DNA from: CAZALT01 sp964485515
GTDB taxonomy: Bacteria > Actinomycetota > Acidimicrobiia > Acidimicrobiales > Acidimicrobilacustridaceae
Assembly: GCA_964485515.1 (NCBI GenBank)
Contig: CAZALT010000025.1
Span: 1 to 29,016 of the forward strand
Direction: 5' to 3'
Length of the DNA: 29,016 bases
The notes below the pieces were generated by a model, which saw only the letters and a program-made list of their open reading frames with translations, was not told the origin of the DNA and ran no database searches. How positions within the stretch are numbered: position 1 is the first letter of the stretch; every line of letters begins with the position of its first letter. Position numbers and translations under genes: made by a program. Shown here piece after piece: positions 8,906-18,475 of the stretch.

Positions 8906-11900
8906 CCGCCGCGCTCTCTGCCGACCAGCGATCATCGCTTGAGAAGTTGGTGCAAGCAGCGCGCCGATGGATCGAGGAGGACCTTGAGGCAAGGCTCGCG
9001 GGCTCCTTCGGGATCAACACAGACGGTCGCATCGAGGATGTCGGGGACTTGTCCCTGTCGAACGCCCAGGCGTCAGTGCGGCACGACCTCGTCGAGATCG
9101 TCGAGTTTCTCCGATCCGAAGGCGAGGACGACGAAGGCTCCGTTGCACGTTTGGTTCGGGAGGCTGCGTTCACCCACACCAACCGATTGATCGCTGTCCG
9201 TGTGGCCGAAGCGATCGGACTGCTTCCAGAGACCATCGGCAAGGGCACCGCGTCCTCGGGCTTCCGCGACTTTTCCGAGCTTGCCCCCACAGTTGCAGCG
9301 ACCGAGTGGGGCCGCTTTGCCGAGTTCTTGCGACTGTGCGCCGACGAACTCGCTGCGGATGTGCCAGCGCTGTTCGACCCCCGAAACCCGCTCCTCGAGC
9401 TCACGATGTCCGAGCCGGTACTCGCAATGGTTGTCGAAGCGATCGCCGGACTGAGCGCCGAGCTCTGGGCCGCGCCGGACGCATTGGGTTGGGCATACCA
9501 GTTCTTCAACACAGGTGAGGAGCGCGCCAAGATCAAGAAGTCCGGAGCCCCTAAGGACTCCGTCGAGCTGGCCATCGTCAACCAGTTCTTCACGCCGAGC
9601 TACGTGGTCGAGTTCCTCGTTCACAACGGGCTCGGCGCCCACCTCGCTGCGGGCTTCCCGGGTCTCGCGGACGAGCTCTCGATGCTGGCCGAGGTGCCCA
9701 CTGAGAAGGTGGAGGTCGACCTTCAAGCGGTCACTGTGCTCGACCCGGCGTGCGGGTCGGGCCACTTTCTACTTGGGGCCTATGACGTCTTGGAGCGGGC
9801 CTGGCATCACGCTGGGATCGAGCCCTCTAAGGCAGCGCCATCGATTGTCCGATCGTTGTGGGGGATCGACATCGACCCACGGGCGACCCAGATCGCACAG
9901 GCAGCAGTCATGTTCCGGGCTCGCCGGCACTGCCGGCAACCGAGGCTGCCGATGGCGAATGTGATCTGCGCTCGCTCCATGCCTGTCGGCCCCGAGGTCG
10001 ATGGGCTTATTGCTGCGCTGCCCGATCACGTAGGGCGAGCTGTCAAGGGCATCGCCGACGAACTGCTCGACGCGCCCCGGCTTGGTCCGTTGCTCAAGAT
10101 CGAGGAACGGCTCGATCGAGAAGTGCGCGATGTGTTCGGAACTGGAGTCGTCGAAGGAACGTTGTCGGAAGGCGCCGACGCAGAGTCAGACGGCATCGAG
10201 GCCTCGGTCCTCAGCGCGCTGTCAGCAATTGCCGATGCCACCACGTCGACGTCAGCACAGCGCCTATTCGCGACAGAGGCTCAGGACGCGTTCCGCTTTG
10301 TCGAAGCAATGACCCGCCGGTACACGGCAGTGCTCATGAACCCACCGTTTGGGGATCCGGTGGCATCGAGTAAGCCATACCTCAAGGCCGCGTACGAGTG
10401 GATCCCATCGACAAGCGACCTCTTCGCCCTATTCGTCGGGCGTGGACTCGAGCTGACGGCCTCAGACGGCTCGCTCGGGGCAATCACATCTCGGGTCGGC
10501 CTCTTCCTCACCTCGTTCGAAGAATGGCGTTCACAGGTGCTGTTCGGCAATGACCTCGGTCCGGTCGTCGACCTGGGCGAGCGTGTGATGGAACAAGCGA
10601 CGGTCGAGGCGGCCGCCTATGTCCTGCGTCCACGGCGCGTCGGTCAACCGGGCATGGGAGGCCCAGTCGTTGTGCGTGCCCTGACCATGGACGATCGACC
10701 GACCGGTCTTCAGCAGGCGGTTGCTTCAATCAGGGACGGAGGCGCCGACGCCCACATCTTCCGACCCGACGTGGGGGCACTTGCCAGGTTGGATGGATGC
10801 CCCCTTGCGTACTGGATCGATCCGCAGGACGTCGATGCGCTGCTGTCGCATCCAGCCTTTGAACCGGGTCGGGGATCCGTCAGGCAAGGTCTTGCGACTG
10901 GCGATGACTTTCAGTTCGTGCGCACCTGGTGGGAGGTCTCGCCAAGCCAATCGACGGTCGCCCCCGCCGACGCCGAGGGCAAGAGCGCGGAAGAGCAGCT
11001 CAGACGCGGAGCGAAATGGGCTCCCATCGTCAAGTCGGGATCGTCGCAACCTTGGTTCTCACCGAATCTTCTGGTCGTCGACTGGGAGCGGGATGGGTAC
11101 CGACTCAAGAACTTCTTCGACGTTGGGGGCAAGCTGAGGTCCCGCCCGCAGAACACTGACCTCTATTTCAGACCCGGCTTCAGTTGGACACGACGAGCGC
11201 CTCGACTGGTGCCCTACGTCGTGCCGGAGGGCTGTATCTCAAGCGTCAGTCGTTATCAGGCGTTTCCGAACGGCGACCCGTATCCAGCTGTCGGCGTTGT
11301 TGCCAGCAATGTAGCCAGCGCGTTCTGCCGGTTCTACGGGGAGAAGTTCCTTTGGCCGAACTTCCTGGTGGACAACCTGAAGACCCTCCCAATCCCTGAC
11401 CTGCCGCCTGCCCTCAACGACTCGCTCGCGCAGTTCGTCGATCGCGAGGTCAGATCAAGGCAGATGCTCTACAGCACCTTGGAGCCGTTCCGGGAGTTCG
11501 TCGCGCCGTCCAGGGAACTACCTGACCTGAGTTGGAACCCCTTCTCTCTACTCGGTGACGAACTCGAACGGGAGGTGGCACGCGCCTACGGACTGGATGG
11601 GGAAGCCGCTGAGCGTGTCACGGCCGATACGCGCGAGGCCCTGAGCGCGTTGGGCAACATCGAGCCCACTGAGGACGATGGTTCTGAAGAGGAACTGGGG
11701 GTCCTTGCGGATTGGATTGACCGGTTGGTCTCCTACCTCATGGGCGTAGCGCTGGGGCGGTGGGACGTCCGCATCGGATCGGACCCGACTCGGGCCCCCG
11801 CCTCAGCGGGAGCGTTCACCCCTCCGTCGCCGCTACCGCCCGGCATGTTGCGCGATGGTGCCGGCGGTCCGGCGGTCGAGGTTCCTCCGTCGTATCCCGT

Positions 11901-12543
11901 TGAGGTCCCGGCTGCACGCCTACTTGTCGACCAAGCGGGACACGACTGGGATGTGACTGACCGGGTGCGACGGGCGGCTGTGGCCTTCCTCGGCGATGAT
12001 GGTGAGTTGGATCGCGCTGTCGCTGAGGCGATGAAGAAGCCGTCACTTGTCTCCTATATCCGCGGACAGTTCTTCAAGTCGCACTTGGCGACCTATTCAA
12101 AGGGCAGGCGCAAGGCTCCGATCTACTGGCAGCTACAGGTTCCGTCGAAGGCGTGGGGCATCTGGCTGTACGCCCCGAAGCTGTCGCGGGAGATGCTGTT
12201 CGCCATCGTGCGTGAAACGGAACAGCGGCAGCGTCTCGCTGAGCAGCAGATCGGGCACCTCCAACGCGAGGCCGAGACCGGCAGCGGGCGTAAGGCGAGT
12301 GAGGTCGCCAAGGAGCTGGATGCCGAGCAGAAGCTCGCGGTCGAGCTGGCTTCGTTCCGGGCCGAGGCGGAGCGGATCGCCAGCTTCGGATGGGAGCCCG
12401 ACCTCGATGACGGCATGGTGCTCAATGCCGCACCGCTGGCCGACCTTTTCCCAGCATGGAAGGACGCCGCCGCATACCGCAAGGAGCTGCGCGCCGGGAA
12501 GCACGAGTGGGCGACGGTGGCCCGATACGCCGACCAACTATGA
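8902..12543 (+). CDS. pglX: PglX, BREX adenine-specific DNA methyltransferase, copy 1
   Basis: This 1213-residue gamma-type N6-adenine methyltransferase contains the AdoMet-binding motif LDPACGSGHFLLGAYD (D281 onward) and the catalytic motif NPPFG (N480-F483). The N-terminal helical region (1-250) precedes the Rossmann methyltransferase domain (about 250-620). The variable middle and C-terminal part (about 620-1020) should contain the target recognition domain, and a conserved helical tail (about 1070-1213) ends the protein. In BREX, PglX methylates one strand of a non-palindromic site to mark self DNA. The GTG start overlaps the brxC stop, and the stop overlaps the second pglX by ATGA. It is paralogous to the next gene: N-terminal and extreme C-terminal parts are clearly similar, while the middle is not. 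Confidence 0.93.
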   Translation: MTAALSADQRSSLEKLVQAARRWIEEDLEARLAGSFGINTDGRIEDVGDLSLSNAQASVRHDLVEIVEFLRSEGEDDEGSVARLVREAAFTHTNRLIAVRVAEAIGLLPETIGKGTASSGFRDFSELAPTVAATEWGRFAEFLRLCADELAADVPALFDPRNPLLELTMSEPVLAMVVEAIAGLSAELWAAPDALGWAYQFFNTGEERAKIKKSGAPKDSVELAIVNQFFTPSYVVEFLVHNGLGAHLAAGFPGLADELSMLAEVPTEKVEVDLQAVTVLDPACGSGHFLLGAYDVLERAWHHAGIEPSKAAPSIVRSLWGIDIDPRATQIAQAAVMFRARRHCRQPRLPMANVICARSMPVGPEVDGLIAALPDHVGRAVKGIADELLDAPRLGPLLKIEERLDREVRDVFGTGVVEGTLSEGADAESDGIEASVLSALSAIADATTSTSAQRLFATEAQDAFRFVEAMTRRYTAVLMNPPFGDPVASSKPYLKAAYEWIPSTSDLFALFVGRGLELTASDGSLGAITSRVGLFLTSFEEWRSQVLFGNDLGPVVDLGERVMEQATVEAAAYVLRPRRVGQPGMGGPVVVRALTMDDRPTGLQQAVASIRDGGADAHIFRPDVGALARLDGCPLAYWIDPQDVDALLSHPAFEPGRGSVRQGLATGDDFQFVRTWWEVSPSQSTVAPADAEGKSAEEQLRRGAKWAPIVKSGSSQPWFSPNLLVVDWERDGYRLKNFFDVGGKLRSRPQNTDLYFRPGFSWTRRAPRLVPYVVPEGCISSVSRYQAFPNGDPYPAVGVVASNVASAFCRFYGEKFLWPNFLVDNLKTLPIPDLPPALNDSLAQFVDREVRSRQMLYSTLEPFREFVAPSRELPDLSWNPFSLLGDELEREVARAYGLDGEAAERVTADTREALSALGNIEPTEDDGSEEELGVLADWIDRLVSYLMGVALGRWDVRIGSDPTRAPASAGAFTPPSPLPPGMLRDGAGGPAVEVPPSYPVEVPAARLLVDQAGHDWDVTDRVRRAAVAFLGDDGELDRAVAEAMKKPSLVSYIRGQFFKSHLATYSKGRRKAPIYWQLQVPSKAWGIWLYAPKLSREMLFAIVRETEQRQRLAEQQIGHLQREAETGSGRKASEVAKELDAEQKLAVELASFRAEAERIASFGWEPDLDDGMVLNAAPLADLFPAWKDAAAYRKELRAGKHEWATVARYADQL
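12118..12540 (+). repeat. Direct repeat, copy 1: shared 3' end of the tandem pglX genes
   Basis: From the codons for PIYWQLQVPSKAWG to the end of the gene, this segment is nearly identical to 15564-15989 in the second pglX. In the last 149 bases (12392-12540 against 15841-15989) I count about 11 mismatches by eye, mostly at third positions. Confidence 0.85.
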
Positions 12544-15500
12544 GCTCTTCCCTCGGAGCGGTGGAACGGTCATTGCTCGAGAAGGTGGTACAGCGTGCCC
12601 GCGGCTGGATCGAGGGCGACCTCGTTGAGAAGCTTCAAGGGTCCTTCGGCATTGACGCAGATGGTCGGATCGAGGACGTCAATCACCTCTCGCTTTCGAA
12701 CGCGCAGGCGTCGATCCGCAGCGACCTGGTCGAGATTGTCGAGTTCCTCCGATCCGAGGGGCTGGACAGTGAGCAGTCCGTCGCACGGTTGGTCCGGGAA
12801 GCAGCGTTCACCCACACCAATCGCCTGATCGCTGTCCGGGTGGCAGAGGCGGTAGGGATACTGCCGGAGACAATGGCCAAGGGAATCGCTTCCACCGGTT
12901 TCCGGGACTTCTCTGAGCTAGCGCCTGTTGTAGCGAGCACTGAATGGGGTCGCTTCGCCGTGTTCGTACGACTTTGTGCGGACGAACTGGCGGTTGACGT
13001 ACCGACGCTTTTCGATCCGCGCAACCCTTTGCTGGAACTCAGCATCTCGGAGACGGTCTTGTCCAAGGTCGTCGAGGCCATGTCAGACCTCACCGATGAC
13101 GGGTGGGCGGCGCCTGACGCGCTGGGTTGGACTTATCAGTTCTTCAACAGCGACGACGAACGTCGGGAGATGCGGAAGGAATCCTCGGCGCCTCGAGACA
13201 CTCGGGAGTTGGCAGTTAGGAATCAGTTCTTCACTCCAAGCTATGTGGTGGAGTTTCTCGTTCAGAATGGCCTCGGCGCACGCCTGGCTGCCGGAATCCC
13301 TGGTCTTGCAGAGGAGCTGCCACTCCTCACGGAAGCACCAAGGGAACAGATTGCAGTCGATCTGGACGCGGTGAGCGTGCTCGATCCCGCTTGCGGATCG
13401 GGGCACTTCCTTCTCGGTGCCTACGACGTCCTGGAACGGGCCTGGCAGGCTATCGGTGTTCCGCCGTCCGCCTCGGCGCCAGCGATTGTCAAGTCGCTGT
13501 GGGGGATAGATGTCGACCCTCGCGCAACGCAGATCGCTCAGGCAGCGGTGATGTTCCGTGCTCGTCGACACTGCCGCGGAGCGAGGCTCCCGAAGGTAAA
13601 GGTGATTTGCGCCCGCGCGCTCCCAACTGGCCCTGAAGTTGACGCGTTTATCGCGGCGCTACCCGAACACGTCGGCCGGGCCGTGAGGGTGATCGCCGAC
13701 GAACTGGTGCAAGCGCCCGTCCTGGGTCCGCTCCTCAAGATCGAGGAGCGCCTTTCGCTTGAGGTGCGGGACGTCTTCGGCATCGGCGTCGTGGAGGGCA
13801 CCCTGTCACAAAATGATGCTGCCCAGGCCGGGGAGATAGAAGCGGCAGTTCTTGGTGCCCTTGCCTCGATCGCTGACTCGGCGACTTCCACTGCGTCACA
13901 GCGAATCTTTGCGGCTGAGGCGCGCGACGCGGTTTTGTTTGTCGAGGCGATGTCGCAGCAATATACGGCGGTACTGATGAACCCCCCTTTCGGCGAGCCG
14001 GTTCCGTCGACTAGGGACTACTTGAAGGCCGAGTACCCCCTCGGGTGGACAGAGCTCTACGCGGCTTTCATTGAGCGATTCCTGAACCACAACTGTGAGA
14101 GCATCGGAGTTGTGTCTTCATCGGAGTACTTCAGGACCAAGCGACTACGAGGTCTTCGGAAGACCCTTGCAACTGATAGCCGGATGGCTGCGCTATACAT
14201 CGTCCGCCTCGGAGGGGGTGTTCTTCAAGGCGCTTCGGTGGATGCATCCGCAACTGTGATCGGCCGGAAGTACGAACCAGGGCAGACAGCGGCGTTCGCC
14301 CGTCCCACGATCTCGGAGCGAGCTAATCCGAACCAATGGGCATGGAGGCGAGTCGACCTCGAGTCGTTCATGGATATACCCGGCTCCCCCTATCCGTTCG
14401 AGGCATCCGACCAAGTCCTTGCTCTATTCGACCGACAGTCTCGCCTCGATCCTGATATCGCTGCCGTGCGGAAAGGAGGCAGCACATTCGATAACTTTCG
14501 GTTTCTCCGGCTCTGGTGGGAGCTGCCGATCGGCACTTCGGTCCCGTACCCGAGCCAAGGCTGGAATCCGTGTGCACGAGGAGGTCCACACACTCCTTAT
14601 CTGCGGTCCGCCGATATTCGGATTGACATGCGTACGGCGGGCGAATCGTTGGTGGAGGCTGCTGGGCGGAAGTACCGGCCGCAGATCTTTCAGTCATCCT
14701 CGTGGTGGGGCACTGCCTGTCTCGGTGTGCCGAGACAAGGCACGGACGCAGCCTTTTCCCTCATTCCGCCTGGCTACGTCCTTTCGGAGGAGACGATCTC
14801 AGTCTTTCCCAATAGGAATTCTGACACGGCCCTTCTGTTGATTGCATTGAATTCAGATGTCGTACCCCGAATCTTGGAGGCCTTTGCGAAGGTGCGCAAG
14901 AACGAGGCCGGATATATAAGGAATCTTCCATTGGATCTGGAGCCTGCTCGAAGCGCAGAGCTTGCGTTCCAGGCGGCCGCAGATCGTTGCCTGGCCGAGG
15001 CTTTCGTGCGGGAGTCACGTCGAGAGACATCTGCCTGGTTCTCGTCGCCGTTTGCGGCTGTCGACGCTCCGGGTGTCGGCGAATTCTCCGATGACGTGGG
15101 TACTGGGGTCCGCATGGCATTTGGGTTAGAAGGTACGGGGTCGGTTGCATTCAATTCGACCGAGCTGGAGACGGTTGATGAGCACGGACTTGTTTCATAC
15201 CTTGTCGGAGTTGCATTTGGACGATGGGACATCCGCGAAGCGTCCGCTCGTATTCTCCCGCCGACTGTGATGGAGTTCATGGACGGTGGTGAGCCGCAGT
15301 TTCCGCCCGGTCACCTGAGAGAGGGCAACTCCGAGGACAATCCGGCGCTGCCCGCAGCTAGTGGTGTTCTTCCTGACGATCCTTCGAGTGAGCGCGACCT
15401 CAGTCGAACTCTTGCTGTACTGAATCGCTATCTCACTAGCGAGGGTGTGATCACGACTGATGTGTGGAGCGACGCATTCCCGGACGGTGATTGCCGCCGC

Positions 15501-15992
15501 TATCTCCGGACGAGGTTCTTTGACGTCCATGAGTCCCGGTATTCAGTGAGTCAGCGCCGGGCCCCGATCTACTGGCAGCTTCAGGTTCCATCAAAGGCGT
15601 GGGGCCTGTGGCTCTACGCCCCGAAGCTGTCACGGGAGATGCTGTTCGCTGTGGTTCGGGAGACTGAGCTGCGACAGCGTCTCGCTGAGCAGCAGATCGG
15701 GCACTTCCAACGCGAGGCGGAGACAGGCAGTGGCGGGCGCAAGGCGAGTGAGGTCGCCAAGGAGCTGGAGGCCGAGCAGAAGCTCGCTGTCGAGCTCGCG
15801 TCCTTTCGGGCCGAGGCGGAGCGGATCGCCAACCTGGGGTGGGAACCCGACCTCGATGACGGCATGGTGCTCAACGCCGCACCGCTGGCCGACCTATTCC
15901 CAGCGTGGAAGGACGCCGCCGCATACCGCAAGGAGCTGCGGGCCGGGAAGTATGAGTGGGCGACGGTGGCCCGGTACGCCGATCAGCTGTGA
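12540..15992 (+). CDS. pglX: PglX, BREX adenine-specific DNA methyltransferase, copy 2
   Basis: This is a second PglX of 1150 residues, with LDPACGSGHFLLGAYD (D282 onward) and NPPFG (N481-F484) both intact, so it should be catalytically competent. The ATG at 12540 lies in an ATGA overlap with the first pglX and aligns with that protein's start; a longer frame beginning at 12456 would lie inside pglX copy 1 and is rejected. Residues 1-480 resemble copy 1 closely and the last 145 residues are almost the same, but about 500-1000 is unrelated by eye and is encoded by less GC-rich DNA (14821-14940 is 50% G+C by count). The simplest reading is a duplicated methyltransferase with a different target recognition region, giving the system a second recognition sequence. 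Its stop overlaps the pglZ GTG. Confidence 0.92.
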   Translation: MSSSLGAVERSLLEKVVQRARGWIEGDLVEKLQGSFGIDADGRIEDVNHLSLSNAQASIRSDLVEIVEFLRSEGLDSEQSVARLVREAAFTHTNRLIAVRVAEAVGILPETMAKGIASTGFRDFSELAPVVASTEWGRFAVFVRLCADELAVDVPTLFDPRNPLLELSISETVLSKVVEAMSDLTDDGWAAPDALGWTYQFFNSDDERREMRKESSAPRDTRELAVRNQFFTPSYVVEFLVQNGLGARLAAGIPGLAEELPLLTEAPREQIAVDLDAVSVLDPACGSGHFLLGAYDVLERAWQAIGVPPSASAPAIVKSLWGIDVDPRATQIAQAAVMFRARRHCRGARLPKVKVICARALPTGPEVDAFIAALPEHVGRAVRVIADELVQAPVLGPLLKIEERLSLEVRDVFGIGVVEGTLSQNDAAQAGEIEAAVLGALASIADSATSTASQRIFAAEARDAVLFVEAMSQQYTAVLMNPPFGEPVPSTRDYLKAEYPLGWTELYAAFIERFLNHNCESIGVVSSSEYFRTKRLRGLRKTLATDSRMAALYIVRLGGGVLQGASVDASATVIGRKYEPGQTAAFARPTISERANPNQWAWRRVDLESFMDIPGSPYPFEASDQVLALFDRQSRLDPDIAAVRKGGSTFDNFRFLRLWWELPIGTSVPYPSQGWNPCARGGPHTPYLRSADIRIDMRTAGESLVEAAGRKYRPQIFQSSSWWGTACLGVPRQGTDAAFSLIPPGYVLSEETISVFPNRNSDTALLLIALNSDVVPRILEAFAKVRKNEAGYIRNLPLDLEPARSAELAFQAAADRCLAEAFVRESRRETSAWFSSPFAAVDAPGVGEFSDDVGTGVRMAFGLEGTGSVAFNSTELETVDEHGLVSYLVGVAFGRWDIREASARILPPTVMEFMDGGEPQFPPGHLREGNSEDNPALPAASGVLPDDPSSERDLSRTLAVLNRYLTSEGVITTDVWSDAFPDGDCRRYLRTRFFDVHESRYSVSQRRAPIYWQLQVPSKAWGLWLYAPKLSREMLFAVVRETELRQRLAEQQIGHFQREAETGSGGRKASEVAKELEAEQKLAVELASFRAEAERIANLGWEPDLDDGMVLNAAPLADLFPAWKDAAAYRKELRAGKYEWATVARYADQL
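15564..15989 (+). repeat. Direct repeat, copy 2: shared 3' end of the tandem pglX genes
   Basis: This is the partner of 12118-12540. It differs mainly by one extra glycine codon (SGGRK instead of SGRK) and scattered third-position changes. The two copies are in direct orientation about 3.4 kb apart, so recombination between them would delete or exchange most of one pglX. Confidence 0.85.
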
Positions 15993-18475
15993 TCCCCCTC
16001 CGGGAACGGCTAGCGGCTGAGCTCGCGGCAAAGGTCGAGCGACACGGGGTCGTCGTGTGGGACGACCCGGAGGGGTCGTACACGGCGGTCGTGGATGACG
16101 TCGCTCCGGCCGGCGTTTCGGTTCACCGGTTCGAGGGGAGCTGGTTCGATCTTCGCCATCGGCTGGAGCAGTCACTGGCGGGGCAGGATGCCCCTGCCCT
16201 GGTGGCCTACCTGCCGACGAAGCCCTCGGATCCCGATCCACTCGAGGAGTTGCGGGCGGTCGGTGCCCGCTTCCGGATCACGCTGCCGACGCTCCTCAAG
16301 GGCGCGCTAGCCGGGCAGCTGACCGAGCAGCGGATCGCGCAAGTCGGGGAGCAGTGCTCCACCATCCTCGAGGCAGAGGCTGCGCTGGATGGTGGAGACA
16401 CTGGGGTCGACGCGCGCCTGATCTCGACCATCGGGGAGACCTCCACGACCGCCATCGTCACCGCGCTCATCGCGGGCTCCCACACCGTCGAACTGGCCGA
16501 GCGAGATCTGGGCGGTGTTGCACGACAGATGCTCGCCGGAGCGATTGGTGGCGATCTCGACGGTCTCGATGGTGAGGACCTTCGACACGCTGCGTTCCGT
16601 CAGGTGTCGCTCACCTGTCTTGCACGGTCGGTCGGGGACCTGCCGCCCGAGCTAGCTGGATCCTTCAGTGAGCCAACCCCGGCCCAGACGAAGACCGCCA
16701 TGGCGATTGTCGAACGGCTCCAGGCGCGACCCGAACTCCACGACAGCTACGTCGAGCTCGCCGAAGCGGTCGATCAGCAGCTCCATCTGGGCACGCTCCT
16801 TCCCTGGAGCGATGGACTACTGCCTATCGACCTCACCCGCGCCATCGAGGAAACCGCGCTGACCGAGTCGTTCCGCCTCCTCGAGACCGATGGACAGAAG
16901 GCCGCACTGGCCCTCGCGTCCGAGCGGCTGGCGTCGAGCTGGTGGTTGCGGTCCTCAGGTCCCGAAGGCGACGTGCTCGCCATCAAGTACCGGGCGGTAC
17001 GCGCTCTCGCACGAATTGGACTCGCCATGGCCCGAGCGATGCCTCCGTTCGGGACAGTTTCGGAGTTGCGCGACTGGTACACCACTGAGGGATACGAGGT
17101 CGACGCCGCCTACCGTCAGAGCGAGCTGATCCGGGTGACCTCCGGCGTGGTGATCGACGAGCTCGACGAGCTGTTCCACCAGGCTCGCCAGCGATACGAG
17201 CAGTGGCTCGATCGGGTGCTCCTCGCCACTGCCGGGGCCATGGCAACTCCGGAACTCCCTACCAGCGAGCTCCAGCGTTCGATCCACCACCGCTTCGTTC
17301 GAAACCGCCCGGAGCGAACGGCCTACGTACTCGTCGACGCTCTCCGCTACGAACTCGGCGTCGACCTCGTGGAGCGATTGGGCATCGTCAACGCAGAGGT
17401 TGAGATCACATCCGTAGTAGGCACCCCACCGACCATCACGCCCGTCGGGATGGCCGCGGTGCTGCCGAAGGCCGACATCGACTTCCGCATCGATCTGGGC
17501 TCCAACGACCGACTGGCAGTCCGAGTCGGCGGCAACCCGATCGACTCGGTCAAGGATCGGGTCGGGCAGCTCGAACACGCCCACGGCCCGGTGGTCGATC
17601 TCGTGCTCGACGACGTGGCGCAGTGCTCCAACAAGGAGCTCAAGAAGAAGCTCGGTACCGTCGACCTCGTCCTCGTCCGGTCGACCGAGATCGACTCCGA
17701 CGGAGAATCCGACCAGCTCGCCGCCAGCTGGGGCTCCTTCGACACGACGCTCAGTGTGTTGCAGACCGCTGTCGCCAAGCTGCTCCACGCTGGGATCCAG
17801 CGGGTGGTGATCACTGCGGACCACGGCTTCCTCGCGGTGCGTCAGCTGGGCGAGGACCGCCGCATCGACAAGCCAGTCACCGGCACCGGCGAGACACATC
17901 GCCGGGCGTGGATCGGGCGGGGTGGAACGGCATCAGCCTCGACGGTCAAGGTCCCACTCGCTGCGTTCGGCATCGCGAGCGACCTCGAAATCATCACCCC
18001 CCGAGGGCTCGGCGTCTTCGTCAGCGGCGGCGGTCTGCAGTTCTTCCACGGCGGGCTGTCACCGCAGGAGCTCATCGTTCCGGTCATCGTCGTCATTGCT
18101 GAGGACGACACCCCGGATCCGCAGTACCAGATTGACTTGGCTGTCGCCGGCGGCAAGATCACGACCGGTGTCGTCGCGATCACCGTGGCCATGACCGGGG
18201 ACCTGTTCACCCGTGAATCTCGCATCCGGCTCCAACTCCTGCAGGGCAAGGTCCACGTCGGTACCGTGGTCGGAGGCGACGGCTTCGATCCCGCCACCGA
18301 GACCATTGACGCCGACGTGGACACGCCGAAGGTCATCACCGTGCAGGTCACGGCCAACCTGATCGCAGGCTCGACTGCCACACTTGAGGTACTCGACGCC
18401 GCCTCGGGCGTGCGCCTCGCTGCGCTCGACGTCGACGTCGCCGCCAACATCCTCATGGACGATGACCTTGACTGA
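15989..18475 (+). CDS. pglZ: PglZ, BREX alkaline-phosphatase-superfamily protein
   Basis: This 828-residue protein has the PglZ core in its C-terminal half: AYVLVDALRYELG (metal-ligand-type Asp450) and ITADHGFLAV (D611-F614), both typical of the alkaline phosphatase superfamily fold used by PglZ. The N-terminal half is helical and specific to BREX. PglZ is present in all BREX types and is required for defence; a nuclease activity has been proposed for some members, but the chemistry is not settled. I chose the GTG at 15989 because it overlaps the pglX stop by four bases (GTGA) and starts with IPLRERLAAEL; the longer ATG at 15956 lies within pglX. The last 14 bases overlap the start of brxL. 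Confidence 0.93.
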   Translation: MIPLRERLAAELAAKVERHGVVVWDDPEGSYTAVVDDVAPAGVSVHRFEGSWFDLRHRLEQSLAGQDAPALVAYLPTKPSDPDPLEELRAVGARFRITLPTLLKGALAGQLTEQRIAQVGEQCSTILEAEAALDGGDTGVDARLISTIGETSTTAIVTALIAGSHTVELAERDLGGVARQMLAGAIGGDLDGLDGEDLRHAAFRQVSLTCLARSVGDLPPELAGSFSEPTPAQTKTAMAIVERLQARPELHDSYVELAEAVDQQLHLGTLLPWSDGLLPIDLTRAIEETALTESFRLLETDGQKAALALASERLASSWWLRSSGPEGDVLAIKYRAVRALARIGLAMARAMPPFGTVSELRDWYTTEGYEVDAAYRQSELIRVTSGVVIDELDELFHQARQRYEQWLDRVLLATAGAMATPELPTSELQRSIHHRFVRNRPERTAYVLVDALRYELGVDLVERLGIVNAEVEITSVVGTPPTITPVGMAAVLPKADIDFRIDLGSNDRLAVRVGGNPIDSVKDRVGQLEHAHGPVVDLVLDDVAQCSNKELKKKLGTVDLVLVRSTEIDSDGESDQLAASWGSFDTTLSVLQTAVAKLLHAGIQRVVITADHGFLAVRQLGEDRRIDKPVTGTGETHRRAWIGRGGTASASTVKVPLAAFGIASDLEIITPRGLGVFVSGGGLQFFHGGLSPQELIVPVIVVIAEDDTPDPQYQIDLAVAGGKITTGVVAITVAMTGDLFTRESRIRLQLLQGKVHVGTVVGGDGFDPATETIDADVDTPKVITVQVTANLIAGSTATLEVLDAASGVRLAALDVDVAANILMDDDLD

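Noticed and set aside
12456..12539. Upstream ATG start for the second pglX
   Set aside because: It would begin inside the first pglX. The ATG at 12540 forms an ATGA overlap and aligns with the start of the paralogue.
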